NCBI GenBank assembly: GCA_022825725.1 | Contig: JAJDWE010000033.1 | Location: 151,926 to 187,539, forward strand | Origin: Gemmatimonadota bacterium | GTDB taxonomy: Bacteria; Gemmatimonadota; Gemmatimonadetes; Palauibacterales; Palauibacteraceae | Direction: 5' to 3' | DNA: 35,614 bases | Shown: in pieces, positions 23,866 through 32,351 of the stretch | Numbering within the stretch: position 1 is the stretch's first letter | Layout: every line of letters starts with the position of its first letter | The notes under the pieces: model-generated | What the model was told of the DNA's origin: nothing | The model's database searches: none | What the model saw: only the letters and a program-made list of their open reading frames with translations | Translations under genes and position numbers: made by a program

Positions 23866-24146
23866 AGAACCCGCCGCATCCGGGCCTTTCCGTACGCCAT
23901 GATTGTCTGGAGCCCCTGGGGCTCACCGTAACCGAGGCGGCGCGGAGGCTCGGAGTCAGCCGAAAGCAGCTTTCGGAACTCGTCAACGGTCGTGCGGGCA
24001 TCTCCCCCGAGATGGCGATCCGCCTGGACAAGGCGTTTGGAGGCGGCGCGGACACGTGGTATCGCCTTCAGTCGGCCTACGACCTTGCACAGGCCATGAA
24101 GAACGCCGGCCGGATCGACGTCGAGCGGATATCGACCCCCGTTTGA
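23856..24146 (+). CDS. higA: HigA-family antitoxin (VapI-type), apparently solitary
   Basis: A 96-residue XRE helix-turn-helix protein of the HigA addiction-module antidote family. It shows the family opening [20 protein letters not shown], the helix-turn-helix [39 protein letters not shown], and the tail [16 protein letters not shown]. In intact loci a HigB toxin gene precedes it; here only a higB start remnant does. ATG 23856 has a strong GGAGGT five bases upstream. Without its toxin it may act as a plain repressor of its own promoter or neutralise related toxins (an anti-addiction role). It converges with the nucleotidyltransferase-like gene 22 bp away. Confidence 0.92.
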   Translation: MPMKNPPHPGLSVRHDCLEPLGLTVTEAARRLGVSRKQLSELVNGRAGISPEMAIRLDKAFGGGADTWYRLQSAYDLAQAMKNAGRIDVERISTPV

Positions 24147-24168
24147 CGCCGAGGGCGCGCCAAACGCG

Positions 24169-24999
24169 TTACACGTCGCGGCCGGGTGCCTGCAGGCGAG
24201 CAGGAAGCTCCGCGACGTATGCGCGAACCTCGCGTTCGACGCGGCTCATCTCGAGCGCGCTCCGGGTCGCGTCCGCCTCCCGAAGTTTGGTGTAGAGGTC
24301 GATCGCGGCCTCCAACGCGGCCGCACACGCTGCGGCGTCGACGCCTGCAACCGTCCGTTCGAGATCGGTCGCGAAGGCGGGAAGCCGATCCTCGATCCGC
24401 CGGACCCCGGTGGCCTCAACGCCATCTGCGAGGAACGCCAGCGGCGCCAGCGCCACGGCCCGCATAAATGTCAGTCCGTCCAGCGCCTCGAAGATCTCTC
24501 CCCGCTCGATCTTGTCCGCGACGTAGTGTGCCCAGATCCAGAAGCGTTCCTCGATCCAGTCCGGATCCGCGCTCGGATAGCGGGCTTCCCCCCGGGCGAA
24601 GGCGGCGCTGAGCCGGCCATCGCGTTCCCACAGAATGACCGGATCCTCGATTCGTTCGTGCACGTCGTCGAGCGACACGAACTTCAGGTCCACGTGCAGG
24701 AGCGGAGGGCCATAAAGGCAGACGAGCAGCCTCGGCTCTCCGACATGCTCCCCCGTGAAGCCCGCGAGAAACGAGGAATCGAGTTCAGCGGCGATCGCCT
24801 GCTGCCGGTCGAGAATCTCCGGCCAGGCCCTCGGCTCCACCGCCAGCACGAGGTCGAGATCCGAGAACTCGTCCATCTCCCCCGCGATGAACGAACCGCC
24901 CGCCCCCAGGCCGACGATGCCCTCCACCCCGGGAACCGCGGCCAACGCGCGCTCGAGGAACGTCCGGTGCCGCTCCGGCATGTACGTGTCGATTCGCAT
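24169..24999 (-). CDS. Nucleotidyltransferase-like protein
   Basis: A 276-residue protein with a polymerase-beta-type nucleotidyltransferase core: GLGAGGSFIAGEMDEFSDLDLVLAVE near residues 31-54, where GGS and the SDLDL aspartates (D47, D49) match the MNT/aminoglycoside-adenylyltransferase pattern. A possible third carboxylate is in LLHVDLKFVS. The C-terminal half is helical. The ATG at 24999 is chosen over the longer frame to 25101 because the extra sequence looks unrelated and GGAAG lies before 24999. Substrate unknown; antibiotic adenylylation or an MNT-type antitoxin role are possibilities only. Confidence 0.75.
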   Translation of the reverse strand: MRIDTYMPERHRTFLERALAAVPGVEGIVGLGAGGSFIAGEMDEFSDLDLVLAVEPRAWPEILDRQQAIAAELDSSFLAGFTGEHVGEPRLLVCLYGPPLLHVDLKFVSLDDVHERIEDPVILWERDGRLSAAFARGEARYPSADPDWIEERFWIWAHYVADKIERGEIFEALDGLTFMRAVALAPLAFLADGVEATGVRRIEDRLPAFATDLERTVAGVDAAACAAALEAAIDLYTKLREADATRSALEMSRVEREVRAYVAELPARLQAPGRDV

Positions 25000-25083
25000 C
25001 TTCTTCCGCCTCGCGACCCTTTCCTGCCCGCCGACGGGCCAAACTGAGCGGTCCCACTCCTGCGGCCAACCCCGGCGCACCGC

Positions 25084-25112
25084 TTGACCCGGCGGGGGCA
25101 CCGGTCTCTATC
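25084..25112 (+). promoter_or_regulatory. Possible sigma-70 promoter for the outer-membrane protein
   Basis: TTGACC at 25084-25089 and TCTATC at 25107-25112 are 17 bases apart, about 40 bases upstream of the barrel protein's ATG. The -35 is good and the -10 weak. It lies in the 153-bp divergent gap with the nucleotidyltransferase-like gene. Confidence 0.35.
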
Positions 25113-25152
25113 TCCCTGCGGGAAACCTCCAACGACTCCAGGGAAAACCTCC

Positions 25153-25959
25153 ATGAATGAGCCTCGACGTGGGAATGCGCGGCGCCCGCTTGCCGCGGCG
25201 CTCGTGAGCCTGCTGGCGGTCGCGGACACCGCCGAGGCCCAGGACGGCAGGGTCGGTTCGGGTCGGGCGGGCAGCTACATCGGCGCATTCGCAGGACCGG
25301 GTTCGATGGACGTTCGCATGACCGACATCGACGGCTTTACGGCGGCGAACGGCGTCCCCGGCCAGACGTTCGAGTACGACGACACCGGCCTCGCCGTCGG
25401 TGCCGTGGCGGGGCGGTACTTCCGCCTGGGGAGCGTGCAGCTCCTGTTCGAGGCGGACGCCGCGTTCGGTGGTCTGCCGGCGGTCGCGCGACAGGTGGAT
25501 CCGGTCGGACTGGACGAAACGGCGGCGATGGAGCTGCATTGGGTCGGGACGGCTCGCCTCGGCGTTCGACGGTCCCTCGGCCGCTTCGGCGTGTTCGTCG
25601 CCGGCGGCGCGTCGGTGGCCGGAATCTCCAACTCGTTCACCGATCTCGATGAAGGAGCGGACGGTCGCATGCAGGTGGACCCCGACGATTCCTTCGACGA
25701 GCGGCCGACGCGGGTCGGATGGGTCGCCGGGGTCGGGATCGAGACGCCGGTGGCCGGCGCCTGGACCCTCCGACTCGAAGGCCTCTACAACGATTTCGGC
25801 GAGACCGTCCACCAGGCGGAGAACCGGCTCGGCGTCAACGCCGGCGCCTGCGGGCCGGCGGGACTCCCCAGCCCCTGCCGCTACGCCTTCGACGAGCGGT
25901 TCGCTCTCCTCCGCCTGGGCCTCGTTCGCCGTCTCGGCCGGGATCGAGTCAGCCGCTGA
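25153..25959 (+). CDS. Outer membrane beta-barrel protein
   Basis: A 268-residue exported protein: the signal RPLAAALVSLLAVADTAEAQ is followed by alternating strands separated by acidic loops, for example SYIGAFAGPGS, GLAVGAVAGRYF, WVGTARLGVRRSLG, FGVFVAGGASVAG, RVGWVAGVGIETPVAGAWTLRLEGLY, and RFALLRLGLVRRLG near the C-terminus. The pattern fits an OmpA/Omp25-type porin-like barrel; the exact family is unrecognised. ATG 25153 has AGGGAAAA about nine bases upstream. Its 3' end overlaps the convergent symporter gene by 11 bases. Confidence 0.72.
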   Translation: MNEPRRGNARRPLAAALVSLLAVADTAEAQDGRVGSGRAGSYIGAFAGPGSMDVRMTDIDGFTAANGVPGQTFEYDDTGLAVGAVAGRYFRLGSVQLLFEADAAFGGLPAVARQVDPVGLDETAAMELHWVGTARLGVRRSLGRFGVFVAGGASVAGISNSFTDLDEGADGRMQVDPDDSFDERPTRVGWVAGVGIETPVAGAWTLRLEGLYNDFGETVHQAENRLGVNAGACGPAGLPSPCRYAFDERFALLRLGLVRRLGRDRVSR

Positions 25960-27670
25960 TCTCGTGCGCCTCGCCCGCCCCGCGCGGGAGCCGGATTCGC
26001 TCGACCAGCCTCTGCGCCTCCGGCGGCGGCGGCGGCGTGAAGCGGGACACGAGGGACGCCACGGCGAAGTTCACCGTCATTCCCACCGCCCCGATCCCCT
26101 CGGCCGAGATCCCGAACCACCAGTTCTCCGCCACGTTCGCCGCCGGGTTCACGAACTTGAAGTAGACGATGTAGGCGGCGGTGAGCGTGATCCCGCACAG
26201 CATGCCCGCGATCGCCCCCTCGCGGTTGAGCCGCTTCGAGAAGATCCCGAGGATGATGACGGGGAAGAACGACGACGCCGCGAGCCCGAACGCGAACGCG
26301 ACCACCTCCGCCACGAAGCCCGGCGGGTTGATCCCCAGGTATCCCGCCACGACGACCGCCAGCCCGGCGCTCACCCGCGCCGCGATCAGTTCTCCGTGTT
26401 CGCTGATGTCCGGCCGCCAGTTGCGCTTGAGCAGGTCGTGGCTGATCGCCGCCGAGAGCACGAGCAGGAGTCCCGCCGCCGTCGAGAGCGCCGCCGCCAG
26501 CCCGCCCGCCGCCACGAGTCCCACCACCCAGTTCGGGAGCCGGGCGATCTCCGGGTTCGCGAGCACCATGATGTCGCGGTCGATCGTGAGTTCGTTCTGC
26601 ACGGGCGCACCCGCGGCGTCCACGGCCTCCGATCCCACGTACTGGATGAGTCCGTCCCCGTTGTGGTCCTCGTACGAGATCAACCCCGTCGTCTCCCACT
26701 TCGTGAACCACTCCGGCATCTCCGCGTACGGCTGGTCCGTCACCGTGTTGAGCAGGTTCGTCCTCGCGAACACCGCCACCGCCGGCGCCGCCGTGTAGAG
26801 GAGCGCGATGAACACGAGTGCCCAGCCCACGCTGATCCGCGCGTCCCGCACCCGAGGCACCGTGTAGAAGCGGATGATGACGTGCGGCAGCCCCGCCGTC
26901 CCCACCATGAGCGCGGCCGTGATCGCCAGCACATCGAGCGTCGATTTCGTCCCGTCCGTGTAGGCGGAGAAGCCCAGCTCCTGGTGCAGGCCGTTCAGCC
27001 GGTCGAGCAGGAACGTTCCTGTCTCCTGATCCGCCGCCCCGAGCCCGATCTGCGGAATCGGGATCCCCGTGACGAGCATCGACAGGAAGATCGCGGGCAC
27101 CATGTACGCGAAGATGAGCACGCAGTACTGCGCGACCTGCGTGTAGGTGATCCCCTTCATCCCCCCGAGCACCGCGTAGAAGAACACGATCCCCATCCCG
27201 ATGATCACGCCCCACACGATGTCGATCTCCAGGAAGCGGCTGAACACGATCCCCACCCCGCGCATCTGGCCCGCCACGTAGGTGAAGGAGACAAAGATCG
27301 CGCAGATGACGGCCACGACCCGCGCCGTCTGGGAGTAGTAGCGCTCGCCCACGAAGTCGGGGACGGTGAACGCCCCGAACTTCCGCAGATACGGGGCGAG
27401 CAGGAGCGCCAGGAGCACGTACCCGCCCGTCCACCCCATCAGGTAGACCGATCCGTCGTAGCCCAGGAAGGAGATGATCCCGGCCATCGAGATGAAGGAG
27501 GCGGCCGACATCCAATCCGCCGCCGTCGCCATTCCATTGGCCAGGGGATGGACCCCCTTGCCCGCCACGTAGAACTCGCTCGTGGAGTGGGCCCGCGACC
27601 AGATCGCGATCCCGATGTAGAGCGCGAACGAAAGCCCGACGAGCGTCGCCGTCCACTGGAGAACCGTCAT
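25949..27670 (-). CDS. Sodium:solute symporter large subunit (VC_2705/ActP-like)
   Basis: A 573-residue SSS-family transporter, probably for acetate or another monocarboxylate, with about 13 hydrophobic helices. Hallmarks include the early EFYVAGKGVHPLANGMATAADWMSAASF and GYDGSVYLMGW, then FYAVLGGMKGITYTQVAQY and the late GLAAALSTAAGLLLVLSAAISHDL with serine-rich sodium-binding character. Between helices there is an EF-hand-like loop DHNGDGLIQYVG at residues 335-346. The start ATG overlaps the DUF4212 stop by 4 bases, so the pair is translationally coupled. The end overlaps the convergent outer-membrane gene by 11 bases. Confidence 0.93.
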   Translation of the reverse strand: MTVLQWTATLVGLSFALYIGIAIWSRAHSTSEFYVAGKGVHPLANGMATAADWMSAASFISMAGIISFLGYDGSVYLMGWTGGYVLLALLLAPYLRKFGAFTVPDFVGERYYSQTARVVAVICAIFVSFTYVAGQMRGVGIVFSRFLEIDIVWGVIIGMGIVFFYAVLGGMKGITYTQVAQYCVLIFAYMVPAIFLSMLVTGIPIPQIGLGAADQETGTFLLDRLNGLHQELGFSAYTDGTKSTLDVLAITAALMVGTAGLPHVIIRFYTVPRVRDARISVGWALVFIALLYTAAPAVAVFARTNLLNTVTDQPYAEMPEWFTKWETTGLISYEDHNGDGLIQYVGSEAVDAAGAPVQNELTIDRDIMVLANPEIARLPNWVVGLVAAGGLAAALSTAAGLLLVLSAAISHDLLKRNWRPDISEHGELIAARVSAGLAVVVAGYLGINPPGFVAEVVAFAFGLAASSFFPVIILGIFSKRLNREGAIAGMLCGITLTAAYIVYFKFVNPAANVAENWWFGISAEGIGAVGMTVNFAVASLVSRFTPPPPPEAQRLVERIRLPRGAGEAHEISG

Positions 27671-27972
27671 GCCGCGCCCTCCTCTCCGGCTACGTCGTCA
27701 CGCTCGTCGACGTCGAACTCCCGGTCGAGCCGGTTCATGAGGAAGACGTAGACGAAGATCAGAACGACGAAGACGTAGATGGAGCCCTGCTGCGCGAACC
27801 AGAAGCCGAGCGGGAAGCCCGTCCCCGGGATCCGGATCGCGTCGAGCGCGTCGGCGAACACGATCCCGGCGCCGTAGGACGCCAGTGCCCAGATCGCGAG
27901 GAGCGTCCCCACATAGCGGAGGTTGCGGCGCCAGTACTCCAGATGGTCGCGGCCTGCTGCGGGTCGATTCAT
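27667..27972 (-). CDS. DUF4212 small subunit of sodium:solute symporter
   Basis: A 101-residue two-helix membrane protein. The family pattern is clear: HLEYWRRNLRYVGTLLAIWALASYGAGIVF, then GTGFPLGFWFAQQGSIYVFVVLIFVYVFLMNRLDREF. It is the small partner (TIGR03647-like) of VC_2705-type symporters, which it overlaps by 4 bases here. The role of the small subunit is not established in general; it probably assists assembly or energy coupling. It is preceded by a 132-bp gap after the second symporter gene on the same strand. Confidence 0.93.
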   Translation of the reverse strand: MNRPAAGRDHLEYWRRNLRYVGTLLAIWALASYGAGIVFADALDAIRIPGTGFPLGFWFAQQGSIYVFVVLIFVYVFLMNRLDREFDVDERDDVAGEEGAA

Positions 27973-28104
27973 GGGTCTCCCAGCGTGCGGGTCCGAACTG
28001 CGCCGGATCTGCGACGGACTGCGTCCGACTTCACTTCGGCGTCGCCCAAGGCTGTGGCCCGGATGGGCGGCGCGCCAGTGTCACACCTCGCGCCACGACC
28101 GCGG

Positions 28105-29809
28105 TTACCAGAAGACGCCGAAGACGAGCCATGCGGAAATCGCCAGGAGAACTCCCGTGTAGAGGGCGGGGCTGGCCAGCAGCGGCACGCGCTCCCTGAA
28201 GGGGTGGAGGCGGATCGGGCCGAGTTCGCCGGAACTCTGCGCGAGCCAGTCGCCGGCATCGGTGGGCGGCGCATCACCGGGGGGCGACGCATCGCCGCCG
28301 CTCGCAACGGTACCGGTCGTCCTCCGCCAGCGCGGGTGGAGCGCCGCGAGGGCGCAGCCGGCGGCCGTGAACGCGACCGCCCACACGAACGCCTCCCACT
28401 GTCCCGTCAGCCAGGACGGCAGCCAGGAGACGTCGATCACCTCGCGGTCCACGAAACCCACGACCCCGTACAGCCCGCCCGTCGCCAGACCGGCCATTCC
28501 CACCCGCCGGTTCGTGCGCGTCACGGCGCCGACCAGGTAGACGATGAGGAGCGGCGTGACGAACACCGATGTGACCGAGCGGAAGGCGGCGAGCATCGTC
28601 GGCGCGCGCAGGATCAGCGGCAGGTAGGCGAACCCCAGGACCAGGATCGCGACCGTCGCGAGGCGTCCGACGCGGAGGTAGTGGGCGTCGTCGCGGTCCC
28701 GCGAGATGAAGCGTGCATAGATATCACGCGTGAAGACGGCCGACATCGACGAACCCATCGAATCGAACGTGCTCACCGCCGCGCTCACGACCCCGGCCAC
28801 GACGAGGCCCTTGGCGCCGATCCCGAGATAGGTGGAGATCAGGTGGGGGTACATCTCGTCGGGCCGGACGAAATCCGGGAACTGCGCCCGTCCGAACAGC
28901 CCCAGCGTGTCGGTGAAGAGCAGAATGACGAGACTCACGCCGGCACCCAGCACGCCGGCCATCTTCATGTCCCACAGCGAACGGGCGCCCATCATCCGCT
29001 GCGTCGAGGTGTGGCTTACCGTCCACCAGCCGGAGGAGATGAGGATCCACGCGATGAAGATCACGACCGGCGACGTCGTCCCGTCCCGTCCCCGGAAGGC
29101 GCCCACGTGGGTCAGGTCCGCGGCGGCGAGTCCCGGCGCGAGCCCCTCGGCCGTCGTCCCCAGGCTCTCCAGTTGAGCGACCATCGCGTCCCATCCGCCC
29201 ACCGTCCGCCAGACGGCGACGCACACCGCGAGGCCTCCCGCCATCACGAGCGCGCTCTGCAGCACGTCCGTCGCGACGACCGCCCGCAATCCGCCCACGG
29301 CCGTGTAGACGCCCGACAGGACGACGAGCGACACGATCAGCGCCCAGGACAGCTCCGGTCTCAGCCCGCCGACCCCGACGAGGGTCAGGTGGACGGCCCA
29401 GATCATGAGTCCCAGCACGGAGGTCCGGTACTGGATCTGGATGAGGGCGCCGAGGACGCGCGTTCCGGGACCGAAGCGATGCTCGAGGTACTCGGAGTTG
29501 GTGTACAGTCCGGCCCGGTAGATGGCGGGCACGATGACGAAGGTCGCGATCGTCACCCCGATGAGTCCGCCGAACGTGTGCGCGGAGAGGAAGTGCAGGC
29601 CCTCGCTCGCGATCGTGCCCGTGGCCGACACGAACTCGGAGTTGTCCATGTTGGTCGCGAAGAGGGACAGGCCGACCGCCCACCACGGCAGCGCCCGTGA
29701 ACCCAGGAACCACTCGCCGCTCGTGGTGGTGCCCCCTCGCGCGGCGCAGCCCGTAGGCGATGATCGCACCGTTCAGTCCGAGGACGATCAGCCAGTCCAG
29801 GGCGCTCAA
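28105..29809 (-). CDS. Sodium:solute symporter family protein, interrupted by a frameshift
   Basis: An SSS-family symporter of about 567 residues split over two frames. The main frame (from about 29769 down to 28105) begins inside the protein with SGEWFLGSRALPWWAVG, LSLFATNMDNSEF and runs to the end with many helices. The missing first helix, LDWLIVLGLNGAIIAYGLRR, is in another frame starting at TTG 29809. The frames join at a run of five C (29732-29736; G on the coding strand): with four, the protein reads RRARGTTTSGEWFLG without a break. This is either a one-base insertion mutation, a sequencing error or a slippage site. The substrate is unknown. The C-terminal tail has a proline/aspartate-rich insert before a final helix. 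Confidence 0.85.
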
Positions 29810-29845
29810 GGGATGGAGACGCTCCCGTCATGAGGTTGCCGCAAC

Positions 29846-29880
29846 CGAGCCGGGCGCCACCGTAGCCGGCGCCCGGCTCG
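29846..29880 (-). terminator. Strong hairpin after the metY operon
   Basis: CGAGCCGGGCGCC (29846-29858) and GGCGCCCGGCTCG (29868-29880) form a perfect 13-bp stem with a nine-base loop. It lies 25 bases past the metY stop and 37 bases before the symporter's TTG start. There is no T-run on the transcribed side, so termination may be Rho-aided or the hairpin may act as an mRNA 3' stabiliser. A second small palindrome, GGTTGCCGCAACC, abuts it at 29834-29846. Confidence 0.6.
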
Positions 29881-29904
29881 GCCGTCAACGGCCGTGCAGG
29901 TCGG

Positions 29905-31200
29905 TCATGCCGCGGCCGGGCGGGCGGACGCTGCCACGTCCAGCGCGCGGTCGAGGTCCTCGATGATGTCATCGATGTGCTCGATGCCTACGGAGAGCCG
30001 GATGGTTTCCGGGCGCACGCCGACGCTGATCTGCTCTTCCTCCGTGAGCTGCCGGTGCGTCGTGGAGGCCGGGTGGCACGCCAGCGACTTGGCATCCCCG
30101 ATGTTCACGAGCCGCTTGAACAGCTCGAGCGCGTCGTAGAACTTCACGCCCGCCTCGAAGCCGCCCTTCACCCCGAACGTCAGGATCCCTGAAGCCCGGC
30201 CGTCGAGGTACTTCAGGGCCAGCTCGTGGTACGGATCGCCCGGCAGTCCGGCGTAGCTCACCCACTCCACCGCCGGGTGGCCCTCCAGGTGCTTCGCCAC
30301 CGCCAGCGCGTTCTCGGAGTGGCGCTCGATGCGAAGGTTCAGCGTCTGGATCCCCTGGATGATCTGGAACGCGTTGAAGGGCGAGATCGCCGATCCCGTG
30401 TTGCGCAGCGGCACCGTGCGCGCCCGCCCGATGTAGGCGGCCGGCCCGAGCGCCTCCGTGTAGACGACCCCGTGGTAGCTGGGCTCCGGCGTCGTGAACT
30501 GCGGATAGCGGCTCGCGTGCTCGGTCCACGGGAATTTCCCGGAATCGACGATCGCGCCGCCGAGCGAGTTGCCGTGCCCGCCGATGTACTTCGTCAGCGA
30601 GTGCACGACGATGTCGAACCCGTGGTCGATCGGCTTGAGGAGCGCCGGTGTGGGGACCGTGTTGTCGACGATCGTGGCGACGCCGTGGGCGTGCGCCACG
30701 TCGGCCACGGCCGCGAGGTCCACGATGTTGCCCGCCGGGTTGCCGATGCTCTCGACGAACACGGCCTTCGTCCGGTCATCGATCAGCTTGGCCAGATCGT
30801 CCGGGCCGTCGCCTTCGGCGAAGCGCACTTCGATCCCCAGCTGCGGGAGCATGTGGGCGAAGAGCGTGTAGGTGCCGCCGTACAACTGGGGCACGGAGAC
30901 GATGTTGTCCCCCGAGGCGGCGAGATTGAGGATCGAATAGTTGACGGCCGCGCTGCCGGAGGAGAGCGCAAGCGTCGCCAGGCCGCGTTCGAGTTGGGCG
31001 AGCCGCTCCTCGAGCACGGCCTGCGTGGGGTTCATGATGCGGGAGTAGATGTTGCCTTCGACCTCGAGGTTGAAGAGGTCCGCGCCGTGCTGCGCATCGT
31101 CGAACTCGTACGCCACGGTCTGGTACAGCGGCACCGCGACGGCGTGCGTCGTGGGCTCGGATTCGTATCCGAGGTGGATCGCTACAGTCTCGTCTCTCAT
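29905..31200 (-). CDS. metY: O-acetylhomoserine sulfhydrylase (aminocarboxypropyltransferase)
   Basis: A PLP enzyme that makes homocysteine from O-acyl-homoserine and sulfide, in the cytoplasm. The 431 residues open with TVAIHLGYESEPTTHAVAVPLYQT, and contain NPTQAVLEERLAQLERG, the substrate segment SVPQLYGGTYTLF, and the PLP lysine in HSLTKYIGGHG (Lys204). The C-terminal SVGIEHIDDIIEDLDRAL is typical. Length and motifs favour MetY over MetB/MetC. ATG 31200 has GGAGATC just before. It follows asd by 116 bp and closes the SAM-riboswitch-controlled operon; its acylated substrate would come from the divergent metX product. Confidence 0.95.
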   Translation of the reverse strand: MRDETVAIHLGYESEPTTHAVAVPLYQTVAYEFDDAQHGADLFNLEVEGNIYSRIMNPTQAVLEERLAQLERGLATLALSSGSAAVNYSILNLAASGDNIVSVPQLYGGTYTLFAHMLPQLGIEVRFAEGDGPDDLAKLIDDRTKAVFVESIGNPAGNIVDLAAVADVAHAHGVATIVDNTVPTPALLKPIDHGFDIVVHSLTKYIGGHGNSLGGAIVDSGKFPWTEHASRYPQFTTPEPSYHGVVYTEALGPAAYIGRARTVPLRNTGSAISPFNAFQIIQGIQTLNLRIERHSENALAVAKHLEGHPAVEWVSYAGLPGDPYHELALKYLDGRASGILTFGVKGGFEAGVKFYDALELFKRLVNIGDAKSLACHPASTTHRQLTEEEQISVGVRPETIRLSVGIEHIDDIIEDLDRALDVAASARPAAA

Positions 31201-31316
31201 GATCTCCGTCTTCTCTCCGATGTGCCCGATCTCTCGGGCGGTGAATGTCCGCGCCTCCGCCGATCGTTTCGTCGCTGCGGAACGGCTGTCGAACGCGGAC
31301 CGGCACTCCGTGTCGA

Positions 31317-32351
31317 TCAGCCCCCCGCGCAGCCCGCGAGACAGAATTCGGCGTTGGCCAGACAGGCGCCGGCCGCCCCCCGGACGCCGTTGTGCGCGAC
31401 CACGGTCATAGCGAGGTCGTGCGGCGGCGCGGCGCGGATCCGGCCCACGCTCGCTGCCATCCCTCCGGCCGCGCCGATGTCCAGGCGCGGCTGGGGACGG
31501 TCCGGCTCGGAGCGCACGATGAGCGGCCGTTCGGGAAGCGAGGGCAGGGCCGGCAGGGAGGGCGGGGCCCGGAATTCCGCCAGCGCCCGCACCGCGTCGT
31601 CCGGACTCGCCGGGGAGGCGAACTTCAGGAACACGTTCGCCGTGTGGCCGTCGAGCACCGGGACTCGATTGGTGCTCACCGCCACGGCGATCTCCGTCCC
31701 CAGGATCTTGTTCAGTTCCGGTTCGATCTTCTCCTCTTCGCCGGGGATCCAGGGGATCGCGTTCCCCTCGATCTGGACCGAACCGACCCCGGTCAGACCG
31801 GCGCCCGTCACCGCCTGAAGGGTGACGACGGTGGCGGCCTCGATTCCGAAGGCGTCGTGCAGCGGGGCCAGGGCCAGCGCGAGTCCGGCAACCACGCAAT
31901 TCGGGTTGGCGACGAGACGGCCTCCCCCCTCCGACCAAGGCTGTTTGGCGGTGAGGGCGAGGGCCCGCGGGTTGACCTCGGGCACCAGCAGCGGCACGTC
32001 CGCCCTCAGCCGGTGTGCCGAGGCGTTCGTGCTCACGACGTGTCCGGCTCCCGCGAGCGCCGGCTCGAGTTCGCGTGCCACGCCCGACGGAAGCGCGGAG
32101 AGCACGATGCGGCACTCCGGCGGTTCCGTGACGACGCGGAGCGGCAGTTCGGCAGCCTCCGCGGGCGGGTCTCCGCCGAGGCTCCAGCGGACCGCGTCGC
32201 CGTACCTCTCGCCCACGCGCCGCTCGGACGCCGCGACGGAGGCGAGCCGGAGGGACGGGTGCCCGTCCAGCATCCGGATCAGCCGCTGGCCGACGATTCC
32301 GGTCGCGCCCAGGACGGCCACCGCCAGGCGTTCATCCGACCGGTGGGTCAT
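31317..32351 (-). CDS. asd: Aspartate-semialdehyde dehydrogenase (archaeal/fungal-type)
   Basis: An NADP-dependent enzyme that reduces aspartyl phosphate to aspartate semialdehyde. The 344-residue protein has the Rossmann GATGIVGQRL at residues 15-24, the catalytic cysteine in VANPNCVVAGLALAL (Cys152), and later STNRVPVLDGHTANVFL. The NPNC context and the spacing to the RVPVLDGHT block resemble the archaeal/fungal (TIGR00978-like) branch rather than the common bacterial form. ATG 32351 overlaps the aspartokinase stop as ATGA; an in-frame ATG at 32357 is less likely. It is coupled to the kinase upstream and followed by metY. Confidence 0.92.
   Translation of the reverse strand: MTHRSDERLAVAVLGATGIVGQRLIRMLDGHPSLRLASVAASERRVGERYGDAVRWSLGGDPPAEAAELPLRVVTEPPECRIVLSALPSGVARELEPALAGAGHVVSTNASAHRLRADVPLLVPEVNPRALALTAKQPWSEGGGRLVANPNCVVAGLALALAPLHDAFGIEAATVVTLQAVTGAGLTGVGSVQIEGNAIPWIPGEEEKIEPELNKILGTEIAVAVSTNRVPVLDGHTANVFLKFASPASPDDAVRALAEFRAPPSLPALPSLPERPLIVRSEPDRPQPRLDIGAAGGMAASVGRIRAAPPHDLAMTVVAHNGVRGAAGACLANAEFCLAGCAGG

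Noticed and set aside
23744-24055. Minus-strand frame opposite the HigA gene
   Set aside because: It is antisense to a clearly recognisable antitoxin and lacks a ribosome binding site.
25400-27751. Long plus-strand frame of 783 residues
   Set aside because: It is an Arg/His-rich shadow of the barrel protein and of the symporter on the opposite strand.
27973-28104. Terminator or RNA gene in the gap between the two symporter loci
   Set aside because: Several weak GC stems are possible but none is strong, and there is no T-run or tRNA fold.
29905-32115. Long 736-residue minus-strand frame including metY
   Set aside because: Its N-terminal 305 residues are the antisense or alternate-frame reading of asd; metY homology starts at 31200.
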